Translations under genes and position numbers: made by a program
From: Ectobacillus sp042610425
GTDB taxonomy: Bacteria > Bacillota > Bacilli > Bacillales > Bacillaceae_G
NCBI RefSeq assembly: GCF_042610425.1
Contig: NZ_JBGJZM010000003.1
Coordinates: 62,001 to 126,000 of the forward strand
Direction of reading: 5' to 3'
DNA: 64,000 nucleotides
In this document: positions 15,259 through 22,745 of the stretch, in pieces
Position numbering within the stretch: the first letter of the stretch is position 1
Layout of the letters: every line of letters begins with the position of its first letter
Notes under the pieces: generated by a model
Told to the model about the DNA's origin: nothing
Database searches by the model: none
What the model saw: the letters and a program-made list of their open reading frames with translations, nothing else

Positions 15259-17107
15259 GATTGGTAAAGGCAGTAAACACTTGGCGCTTCTTCACATGAT
15301 GGCGCGCTTCGGTCGTTAAGAGTTTGGATAATACACGGACTGCATCGATGATATGCGGTCCTTTGTTTAGCATGACGCATTCTGCGCGGTGTCCCATTGC
15401 AGCGTCTGTTATTTCTGCGCGGGCTGGTACGCCTTGCTTAGCGAGACTTTCGAGTACTTGCGTTGCCCAAATAACGGGAATGTGAGCAGCGTCGCACATG
15501 CATAGAATATCCTCTTGTACGATGGACATATTCTCAAAACCAACCTCTACAGCAAGGTCACCGCGTGCAATCATAATACCGAAGGAGTCGAAATTTAATC
15601 CAGCGAGAAGGATGCGGGATAGATTGTGAATGGCTTCTGCGGTTTCAATTTTCGCAACGACAGCTAAATCGGTTCGATTTAGTTTTTCTAATGCACTGTG
15701 CAGATCTTCTAAATCTTGAGGAGAATGGACAAAGGATAAGCCGACCGTATCTGCGTGCCCCGTGACAAATTGTAGGTCCTCTAAATCCTGTTCGGTAAGA
15801 GCGGGTAAATCGAGTAACGTGTCAGGGAAGTTTAACCCCTTCTCTTCTTTTACTTTTCCAGATTTAATAACGGGGGAGATAATTTCTAATTCAACCCGTT
15901 CTTCATTTGTATGAATGACAATTCCGCCAATCTTCCCATCATCAATAAAAATTCTATCTCCAATTTGCACATTTTTTAATGCTTCAGGGAGCATGGCGGC
16001 AACTCCGGCTGGTCCTTGCTCAGATGCGGGATGTCCGAGCTTGGATGGTTCTCGGTATAGATAGAGTAAGTCTCCTTTTTGAACGCTAATTTGTACAGGT
16101 TTTGGCACGAGATCGCGTACTTTAAATACGTTGCCACTCGGCGTGGTAATTTTCATTTCATCGCTAAAGTAACAGGATTTCTCTGTTAATACGCGAATTT
16201 TGGTTGGATTGATAATCTCCATAACACGCAAGGAACGCTTGCGTCCTCTTGTATCGGTAAAGTGAAGTTCCTCCCCGATGTGCAAGGATTTAAAGCTGCT
16301 CTTGCTTGATACAGCGAGCACAAATTTTGCTGTATCAGCTTTGTCATCTAGTTTGTCCGTGTGGGCAGCATGCAAATCGATATAGCCTTCGACGACACTC
16401 TTTTTGTTTCCATACATATCTTTTAAAATTGAGATTTTAAGGGGGCGTATTTCCTTTTGAAATTGGTTAATCCGAATTTTTGGACCGCCTAAATCCATAT
16501 ATATTCTACAAATTTGGTCTCCGTATAATCCTTCATTGTGTAGCTTTTCTTCAGCGCGGCGCAGCATTTGGATGAGTAATTTCCATTCTTTTTTCGTATC
16601 ATGTGCACAGTTAATCCGAGCAATGTCCATGCCATGAAGCAGTAATTCCTCAATCATTTCTGGTGTGCCTAACATCGATACATCAAGTGTTACCATGATA
16701 TTTGTACTTCGATCATGTACGGTCGTTCCGAGTACGTGGGCAGCTCGATCCGTTGATAATTTACTAGCCTCGATCCAGTTCGGCTGGTAGATGTTCGTCG
16801 GTTCCATTTCACTGATTCCTAAATGGCCAAGTACTTTTTCCATATGGGAAAAGACATGACTTTCAAGTCGTCCGAGTGAGGAAAGACCTTCCGCTGCTAA
16901 GTGATTTTGTAATTCATGTATGTCGTATTCACGAAGAGCGGCATAGGCAAGCAAATTATCCCGGCTTACTTCACCATCATTCGTTTGCATTGGAAAATGA
17001 TCACGGGCATGCAGAGTTTTTTCCTTAATTAATTGATACAACTCAAATAATTCTTTGGTAGCGTTTTCATTTATTTCATCATCATACGATTGAATTGAAA
17101 TGTTCAT
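15239..17107 (-). CDS. Long-form pyruvate-kinase-like protein
   Basis: A 622-residue protein with pyruvate kinase catalytic motifs in order: DIARINCAHD (161-170), DLGGPKIR in place of the usual DTKGPEIR, VVAKIETAEAI (Lys and Glu of the active site), MIARGDLAVEVG (Mg-binding Asp) and VIWATQVLESLAK followed by ARAEITDAA. The first 120 residues are an extension not found in classical enzymes, and the C-terminal allosteric and PEP-utilizer domains are missing. The beta-barrel B domain is enlarged. It most likely still handles phosphoenolpyruvate/pyruvate chemistry, but NCAHD for NFSHG and GGPK for KGPE leave doubt about the reaction. ATG at 17107. It stands alone and is unlikely to be the housekeeping pyk. 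Confidence 0.78.
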   Translation of the reverse strand: MNISIQSYDDEINENATKELFELYQLIKEKTLHARDHFPMQTNDGEVSRDNLLAYAALREYDIHELQNHLAAEGLSSLGRLESHVFSHMEKVLGHLGISEMEPTNIYQPNWIEASKLSTDRAAHVLGTTVHDRSTNIMVTLDVSMLGTPEMIEELLLHGMDIARINCAHDTKKEWKLLIQMLRRAEEKLHNEGLYGDQICRIYMDLGGPKIRINQFQKEIRPLKISILKDMYGNKKSVVEGYIDLHAAHTDKLDDKADTAKFVLAVSSKSSFKSLHIGEELHFTDTRGRKRSLRVMEIINPTKIRVLTEKSCYFSDEMKITTPSGNVFKVRDLVPKPVQISVQKGDLLYLYREPSKLGHPASEQGPAGVAAMLPEALKNVQIGDRIFIDDGKIGGIVIHTNEERVELEIISPVIKSGKVKEEKGLNFPDTLLDLPALTEQDLEDLQFVTGHADTVGLSFVHSPQDLEDLHSALEKLNRTDLAVVAKIETAEAIHNLSRILLAGLNFDSFGIMIARGDLAVEVGFENMSIVQEDILCMCDAAHIPVIWATQVLESLAKQGVPARAEITDAAMGHRAECVMLNKGPHIIDAVRVLSKLLTTEARHHVKKRQVFTAFTNQQGLFE

Positions 17108-17672
17108 GGCAATTGCTCCTTCCCCAAAGTCCTCTTGCTACCTTGACCATACCACCTTTTACAGACAGAATAAATGCCAATTCTGTTAACATTATGTTAT
17201 TTCCTACTTTACGTAGTATTACGATGAATCGATACCATTTTGTCGAGAATTTGAAACAAAAGGTATTGGATTAGTGAGATTTATAATAATAAATGTAGGG
17301 AATCTACTAATTGCTTCGGATTATGGTTGGACATATGAAGCCTGGTCATTTTGTGCATACTTCCCCTGGTCAAATACATCCTTCTTTGTTATGTGTGAAA
17401 GAGAGTTGTAAGTTTGTTAGAAGTAAATATGCTTTATGTTGTTAAATATATCGATATATGTAATAATAATCTAAATATTGTTTTATTATGGAAAAATGTT
17501 TCAAACATAAAGCCGGTAATCACATGTATTTTTGGCTCGCTATTTAATTTAAAACAGGAGATGGGGTGTAGGGTACTATAAAAATAGTAGGATTCTTGAT
17601 TGAACAAAGGTTTTGTCGGGGGATATGTTTTGTTTTTTTGCATCGGAACTTAAAATGATTCTCTTAATATCC

Positions 17673-17678
17673 TATAAT
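17673..17678 (+). promoter_or_regulatory. -10 box of the MHS transporter gene
   Basis: TATAAT lies 10 bp upstream of the cre-like site and 61 bp before the start codon. A good -35 at standard distance is not evident, so the promoter may need an activator or be weak. Confidence 0.4.
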
Positions 17679-17687
17679 ACCAATTTT

Positions 17688-17701
17688 TAAAAACGCTTAC
17701 A
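17688..17701 (+). promoter_or_regulatory. CcpA cre-like site
   Basis: TAAAAACGCTTACA matches the cre consensus TGWAANCGNTNWCA at every defined position except the second. It lies downstream of the -10 box, where CcpA binding normally represses. Confidence 0.65.
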
Positions 17702-17738
17702 AAAAATATATCTTGGCATTTATGAGGAGGGTTTAATA

Positions 17739-19091
17739 ATGACGCAATCCATTGAGCGTGCAGAAACACGTCGCATTACGGGTAATATCTTTAAAGGTTC
17801 TGTTGGAAATCTCATTGAATGGTACGATTGGTACGTCTATTCTGCTTTTGCTGTGTATTTCTCAGCAGAGTTCTTTCCGAAGGGAGACCCGACGACTCAA
17901 TTACTTAATACAGCGGCGATTTTTGCCGTCGGTTTCTTGATGCGCCCAATAGGAAGTCTGCTGATGGGAAGATATGCGGATCGTTATGGACGCCGTGCTG
18001 CACTTACGCTCTCGATTACGATCATGGCGGGTGGTTCCTTAATTATTGCTTGTATTCCGGGTTATAGTACCATTGGTATGTGGGCTCCCATTGTATTAGT
18101 TCTTGCACGTTTGCTTCAAGGATTGTCGTTAGGTGGAGAGTATGGAACCTCAGCGACCTATCTGTCTGAGATGGCGAGTAGTGGTAGACGTGGGTTCTAT
18201 TCAAGCTTCCAGTACGTTACACTTGTTGCTGGACAGTTAATAGCACTTGGTGTTCAGATTGTCCTTCAGCAATTACTCAGCGAGCCTGATATGAAATCAT
18301 GGGGGTGGAGAATTCCCTTTGTAATCGGTGCACTTGGTGCATTGGCTGTATTGTGGTTACGCCGGACGATGGACGAATCGGAGCAATTCACCAAAATGGG
18401 TTCAGAAAGCCGAGCAAACGCTGGGACGATCAGGGCTTTGATGAAACATCCAAAAGCAGTGCTGACAGTTGTCGGACTAACGCTCGGAGGAACCGTTGCT
18501 TTTTATACGTATACTACATATCTACAGAAATTTATGGTAAATACTGTTGGACTTAACAAGGGGATTGTTAGTTGGATCAACTTCATTGCCTTGTTAGTAT
18601 TTGTTGTAATTCAACCACTAGCTGGCATGTTGTCTGATAAAATTGGTCGTAGACCGTTATTGCTTAGTTTTGGTATATTTGGAACGTTACTGACGGTACC
18701 TCTCTTTTTAACCATGCAACATACGAAAAATCCTATTTTTGCTTTTTTGCTCATGATGGTAGGTCTGATTATTGTAACTGGTTATACTTCCATTAATGCG
18801 ATTGTAAAGGCGGAGCTCTTTCCAACTGAAATTCGTGCCCTTGGTGTTGGATTTCCTTATGGGCTCACTGTTGCGGTGTTCGGTGGGACGGCGGAGTTCA
18901 TTGCGTTGTGGCTGAAGAGCATTGGAGCTGAGTCGATTTTCTTCTTTTATGTAGCTGCCTGTATTGCGGTGAGCTTCATCGTATATTGGCGTATGGGCGA
19001 GTCTTCGAAGATTTCCCTCATTGAAGCTGAGCTTGACGCTGAACATGCACTAGCTGCTAGTGAGAAAATAAGAACGAGTAAAGTGGAATAA
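17739..19091 (+). CDS. MHS-family MFS carboxylate transporter (KgtP-like)
   Basis: A 450-residue 12-TM major facilitator of the metabolite:H+ symporter family. The start ITGNIFKGSVGNLIEWYDWY is diagnostic for this family, with the loop motif GRYADRYGRRAAL after TM2 and a second copy DKIGRRPLL in the other half. Relatives import alpha-ketoglutarate, citrate, proline or other small acids. AGGAGGG precedes ATG 17739. A cre site upstream suggests glucose repression. The next gene is glycerate kinase, so a C3 or C4 hydroxy acid such as glycerate is a reasonable guess, although a strong terminator separates them. Confidence 0.85.
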   Translation: MTQSIERAETRRITGNIFKGSVGNLIEWYDWYVYSAFAVYFSAEFFPKGDPTTQLLNTAAIFAVGFLMRPIGSLLMGRYADRYGRRAALTLSITIMAGGSLIIACIPGYSTIGMWAPIVLVLARLLQGLSLGGEYGTSATYLSEMASSGRRGFYSSFQYVTLVAGQLIALGVQIVLQQLLSEPDMKSWGWRIPFVIGALGALAVLWLRRTMDESEQFTKMGSESRANAGTIRALMKHPKAVLTVVGLTLGGTVAFYTYTTYLQKFMVNTVGLNKGIVSWINFIALLVFVVIQPLAGMLSDKIGRRPLLLSFGIFGTLLTVPLFLTMQHTKNPIFAFLLMMVGLIIVTGYTSINAIVKAELFPTEIRALGVGFPYGLTVAVFGGTAEFIALWLKSIGAESIFFFYVAACIAVSFIVYWRMGESSKISLIEAELDAEHALAASEKIRTSKVE

Positions 19092-19107
19092 GTATCCATG
19101 AAAATAG

Positions 19108-19153
19108 GGCAAGTATTCTTTTCAACATCTTGAAAAGAATACTTGCCTTTTTA
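19108..19153 (+). terminator. Strong terminator between transporter and glxK
   Basis: An 18-bp perfect stem (19108-19125 with 19130-19147), loop CATC, then TTTTTA. It separates the transporter from glycerate kinase. Confidence 0.93.
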
Positions 19154-19206
19154 TATTGCCTTTTGTAAGATGGGTGAAAATAAAATCTGGGAAAGAAGGC
19201 ATACCC

Positions 19207-20334
19207 TTGAAAGTTGTCATTGCAATTGATTCGTTTAAAGGAAGTATTTCATCTGTGCAAGCTGGACAGGCAATTTCTTTAGGTATTACAGATGTGTATC
19301 CAGATGCAGATCTGGTTGCAGTGCCGATGGCGGATGGCGGAGAAGGGACGGTTGCAGCACTTGTGTATGCGTTGCAAGGGGAAATAGTGACGACTGAGGT
19401 GACAGGACCGCTCGGTGAGAGAAGACAAGCTGTTTATGGAATTGTCCGTGATAATACGGCGGTAATTGAGGTGGCGCAGGCGTGCGGTTTGCCCCTCGTT
19501 CCGCGAGAAAAGCGCAATCCACTTGAAACGACAACGTACGGAGTAGGGGAACTAATCTGTGATGCAATAAAGAGAGGATGTCGACATTTTGTAATTGGAC
19601 TTGGGGGGAGCGCCACGAATGATGCAGGGGTTGGCATGCTGCAGGCACTCGGATTTTCGTTTCGAAATGCAAGCGGGAATGAGGTTGGATTTGGAGGAAA
19701 AGAGCTGCAGTCCATTCAAACAATTTCGGTAGAAGAAGCTCTTCCTGCACTTCGTGATTGCACGTTTCAAGTGGCCTGTGATGTAACCAATCCACTTTAC
19801 GGAAAGAAGGGGGCTGCTTATGTCTTTGCACCGCAAAAAGGAGCATCGCCTAAGATGGTGGAACAACTAGATGCAGGTCTGATGAATGTTGCAAAGGTGG
19901 TTGAAACAACACTCCATCAAAATGTACAAGTGCCAGGAGCAGGAGCGGCCGGAGGATTAGGCGCGGCATTTTCCTTCTTTTTACATGGTACGCTAGAGTC
20001 TGGCATACAAGTCATGCTAGAGATAACCAAGCTAGCAACACATATGCAGGGTGCAGATTTTGTGATTACAGGAGAAGGAAAGATGGATGCACAAACGGAA
20101 ATGGGAAAGGTTCCGCAAGGTGTTGCACGGCTAGCAAGCAAGTTCGGCGTGCCTGTGATTGGATTGGCAGGAGCCATTTCGGGTGACTTATCTCGCCTAG
20201 GACTCACGGCCTATTTTTCGATTACTCCTGCTCCGTTGTCACTACAATCTGCAATGGATGAAGTAGAAACATTTCAAAATTTGCGCACAACAACGAGACA
20301 AATATTTTCCTTAGTAAATGAATTAAAACATTGA
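19207..20334 (+). CDS. glxK: Glycerate 2-kinase, type GarK/GlxK
   Basis: A 375-residue enzyme that phosphorylates D-glycerate with ATP, feeding the glyoxylate/serine-derived route into glycolysis. Visible family motifs are the start KVVIAIDSFKGSISSVQAG, PMADGGEGTV, GLGGSATNDAGVGMLQALG, FQVACDVTNPLYG, GAGAAGGLG and GEGKMDAQTEMGK. The frame is open from 19156, but AGAAGG lies 7 nt before a TTG at 19207, and the family begins exactly there. The last 31 nt of the gene plus the stop lie within a 34-bp unit that is tandemly duplicated after the stop. Confidence 0.92.
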   Translation: MKVVIAIDSFKGSISSVQAGQAISLGITDVYPDADLVAVPMADGGEGTVAALVYALQGEIVTTEVTGPLGERRQAVYGIVRDNTAVIEVAQACGLPLVPREKRNPLETTTYGVGELICDAIKRGCRHFVIGLGGSATNDAGVGMLQALGFSFRNASGNEVGFGGKELQSIQTISVEEALPALRDCTFQVACDVTNPLYGKKGAAYVFAPQKGASPKMVEQLDAGLMNVAKVVETTLHQNVQVPGAGAAGGLGAAFSFFLHGTLESGIQVMLEITKLATHMQGADFVITGEGKMDAQTEMGKVPQGVARLASKFGVPVIGLAGAISGDLSRLGLTAYFSITPAPLSLQSAMDEVETFQNLRTTTRQIFSLVNELKH

Positions 20335-20371
20335 TACATTTTCCTTAGTAAATGAATTAAAACATTGATAC
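20304..20371. repeat. Exact 34-bp tandem duplication at the glxK 3' end
   Basis: 20304-20337 and 20338-20371 are identical. The first copy holds the last codons and stop of glxK; the second is noncoding. Identity indicates a recent event, consistent with replication slippage. Confidence 0.97.
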
Positions 20372-20504
20372 ATAACGGGCATGCCAGTAATCTTTCGTTT
20401 GGATACGTTTTTTTGGTCTTTCTACCTTTTTTGACTTACCGTGTATGGTGAATCCTGTATTTTTCGTCTACAATGGAAGTAGCAGTAGTTAAGGAGGGAT
20501 TCAT

Positions 20505-21602
20505 TTGGATAACCAAAACAAAGAACTTCTAGCTGCTTCCCCAGAAGAGCATGTAGAGCTAATTGTGAAAGAAGAAGAGCTTGCAAAGCTGAATAAGGAA
20601 GCAGATTTATATGTGCAAAAGTTGAACAGTGAACGTAATGTTGATATTTCGAATGTGTTGACACAGCTAGCAGCGCTTGGTGATAAAGAACAACGTGAAG
20701 CAGGAGAGACGTTAACTGCTCTGAAACAGCCAGTTGTTGCAATGATGAATGGGAAGAATGATGAAATACCGAACACATTGCTTGAACTGCGTAAAGCGGT
20801 TTCTCAGCTAGATCCAAATCCCATGCATGCATCTGGATTCAAACGTGTGATGAATAAAATGCTTCGTAAAAACCCATTAGAAGCCTATATGATTAAATAT
20901 CAATCTATTGATAAACAAATTGAAGCGATTATTAAATCCTTGTTAGTCGGACGAGATAATTTGCAAGAAGATAGTGTTGGTCTGCAGGTACTAAAGGAAC
21001 GGTCAATCCAAAAGATAGAAGCGCTTGATAGGCAGGTGTATCTTGGTAAGAGACTATCCGAAATGCTAGAAGAGGAGCGACAAAAGCCAGAACGTAGCAA
21101 GGATGTAGTGCTTATTAACGAAGCACTTGAAAAAATTCTCGTTCGTACTCGTAACATGCAACAAGCAAAGAGTATTCTTTTGCAGTCTATTGCATCGATT
21201 GATATTATAAAGAAAAATAATGAGAAATTGATAGAAGCGATTCGAAATGCCGTTTCCATGACACAAAATGTCGTTACGATTTCAGCTTCCATACAGCTTG
21301 CTCTTGCTAATCAGCGTAAGAGTATTGACGCTGTAAATGCAACGAATGAAGCGATTGAAACGATGATTCTTAGCAATTCTCGTGCCTTGAAGCAAAATAC
21401 AGAGGAAACGACACGTCTGCTTGAAAATCCAGCGATTGGAATGGACAAGTTGCGTGAGTCGTTTGATAATATTTTCGCTGCCTTGCAGGCTTCAGAAGAG
21501 TCTTCAGAACGGATTATTCAATCAAGTAAGACATTTGTGAAAGAAATTGATACATTTAATGATGAAATGAAGAAGAAATTAATTCCGTATGTAACAAAGT
21601 AA
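20505..21602 (+). CDS. Toxic anion resistance protein (TelA/KlaA family)
   Basis: A 365-residue, almost entirely helical cytoplasmic protein of the TelA family (YaaN/YceH type in B. subtilis). Supporting segments are EAYMIKYQSIDKQIEAIIKS, LLVGRDNLQEDSVGL, KERSIQKIEALDRQVYLG and VTISASIQLALANQRKSI, the region most conserved in the family. TelA proteins are linked to tellurite, antimicrobial and envelope-stress tolerance; their mechanism is unknown. Start TTG at 20505, 7 nt after AAGGAGGG. It forms an operon with the membrane-anchored protein that begins 32 nt later. Confidence 0.88.
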   Translation: MDNQNKELLAASPEEHVELIVKEEELAKLNKEADLYVQKLNSERNVDISNVLTQLAALGDKEQREAGETLTALKQPVVAMMNGKNDEIPNTLLELRKAVSQLDPNPMHASGFKRVMNKMLRKNPLEAYMIKYQSIDKQIEAIIKSLLVGRDNLQEDSVGLQVLKERSIQKIEALDRQVYLGKRLSEMLEEERQKPERSKDVVLINEALEKILVRTRNMQQAKSILLQSIASIDIIKKNNEKLIEAIRNAVSMTQNVVTISASIQLALANQRKSIDAVNATNEAIETMILSNSRALKQNTEETTRLLENPAIGMDKLRESFDNIFAALQASEESSERIIQSSKTFVKEIDTFNDEMKKKLIPYVTK

Positions 21603-21634
21603 TAACGGTGTGAGAAAGGCTTGGAGGTGATTAA

Positions 21635-22468
21635 ATGAGTATATTGGGAGTATTATTCACGATTATTTGGATTTTAGTTGCCATTGGTTTGAGTGCTGTT
21701 GTTGCGGCTATTGTTCTAGGTCGAAAGGTATATTATTCGTGGAAGAAGCCCTACAAAAGAGCGACGGAATCGTTGCAACGCGTTTCCAATTCGACGATTC
21801 CTTTTTTGAATGAGTTTACGCGTAATTCGCTTTTTCGTCAGTGGATGCAATCAAATGGTATGCGAGATGTAGCAACGCTAACCGTTCTATTTAGTGCAAG
21901 CGATGATGCAACAAAAGGATATATCATATCCTCCCTTTCAAAGGATGAGCAGAAGAAGCTTCATAGTATTGTTCGCCATAAACGAAGCTTTACGAAAGAG
22001 GATGTAGAAAATACAGTTTCTGTTTTGCGTGACTATATGGAAGAAGAATATTATCATCCTACCAAGAAACATGATCTTTCCTTCTATCGTATCTTTTTCT
22101 ATGATGAATACGATGCAGTGCTTTCAGAAATTCAACATTATAAAAAGGTAGTAAACATAACATTGCAGCACACCATTGATGAAATTGTCACATCGGTGAT
22201 GCAAAGTATCCCGTATTACCGTGCTAATAAAATGTACGAGCAGCAGCATAAATATGAAATGTTTTTAACTAAAGATCTTCCTAGTATGTTAGAGCTTATA
22301 TCCCAGCTTCCTCCCGCACAGCGGCTTGGAAAAGAGCAGGAATTAGCAGTGTTCTTGAAGGAATTTCAAGAAACATTACAGCAGGAAGAACAAAGCATAT
22401 ACGAATCGGTCGAAGACGCATTAAACGTAAAGATTCGTACAGCAAGAGAGAAATTGTATCAAAATTAG
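21635..22468 (+). CDS. Membrane-anchored protein of unknown function in the telA operon
   Basis: A 277-residue protein with one strong N-terminal TM helix (about 5-30) followed by RKVYYSWKKPYKRA, so the rest is probably cytoplasmic. The soluble part is helical, rich in charged residues, and ends in an acidic coiled region (QETLQQEEQSIYESVEDAL). I recognise no domain. In B. subtilis, TelA-family genes are partnered by xpaC or yce genes; this protein occupies a comparable place but is not obviously XpaC. GGAGGTG precedes ATG 21635. A very strong terminator closes the operon. Confidence 0.7.
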   Translation: MSILGVLFTIIWILVAIGLSAVVAAIVLGRKVYYSWKKPYKRATESLQRVSNSTIPFLNEFTRNSLFRQWMQSNGMRDVATLTVLFSASDDATKGYIISSLSKDEQKKLHSIVRHKRSFTKEDVENTVSVLRDYMEEEYYHPTKKHDLSFYRIFFYDEYDAVLSEIQHYKKVVNITLQHTIDEIVTSVMQSIPYYRANKMYEQQHKYEMFLTKDLPSMLELISQLPPAQRLGKEQELAVFLKEFQETLQQEEQSIYESVEDALNVKIRTAREKLYQN

Positions 22469-22504
22469 TCTATTGTTTTTTTGCGAAACAACCAATGCCC
22501 AAAG

Positions 22505-22563
22505 CCTCTCATCTCTGCCATATGGAAAATCGTTTCCATATGGCAGAGATGAGAGGTTTTTTT
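22505..22563 (+). terminator. Very strong terminator of the telA operon
   Basis: A 24-bp perfect stem (22505-22528 with 22533-22556) with a 4-nt loop, followed by seven T. Confidence 0.96.
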
Positions 22564-22641
22564 ATTTCCTTACGTGATACCTATTTTCCTATAAGTCCCA
22601 TCATACCCCTACTAAACAGCCTGAAACTATAATGCCTTTTA

Positions 22642-22669
22642 TTTGTAAAATTTATATAGTATTTACAAA
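22642..22669. promoter_or_regulatory. TTTGTAAA...TTTACAAA inverted repeat
   Basis: An 8-bp inverted repeat with a 12-bp spacer, upstream of the first secreted-protein gene. It repeats the half-site of the operator-like palindrome at 22708. The second paralogue lacks this extra copy. Confidence 0.4.
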
Positions 22670-22698
22670 ACTATTAAAATACAAAAAGGTGAACCAAG

Positions 22699-22724
22699 TA
22701 TAATCAATTTGTAAGATTTACAAA
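22699..22724 (+). promoter_or_regulatory. -10 box and operator-like palindrome, secreted protein 1
   Basis: TATAAT (22699-22704) is followed by TTTGTAA-GAT-TTACAAA (22708-22724), a perfect 7-bp inverted repeat over the expected transcription start. The same arrangement precedes the paralogue. Confidence 0.5.
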
Positions 22725-22745
22725 AATAAGAAGGAGAGTGAGAAA

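Larger units (their letters stand above)
17108..17738. other. 630-bp divergent intergenic region
   Basis: This lies between the divergent pyruvate-kinase-like and transporter genes. On the right it holds a TATAAT box and a cre-like site. Near the left end, ATACC...GGTAT (17232-17266), extended by TTTTGT/ACAAAA, makes an imperfect inverted repeat of unknown use. A 69-codon minus-strand frame at 17434-17643 lacks a ribosome binding site and is rejected as a gene. Confidence 0.6.

Noticed and set aside
19286..19866. Antisense ORFs of 186 and 104 codons opposite glycerate kinase
   Set aside because: The plus-strand frame matches glycerate kinase from end to end; the antisense frames reflect codon usage only.
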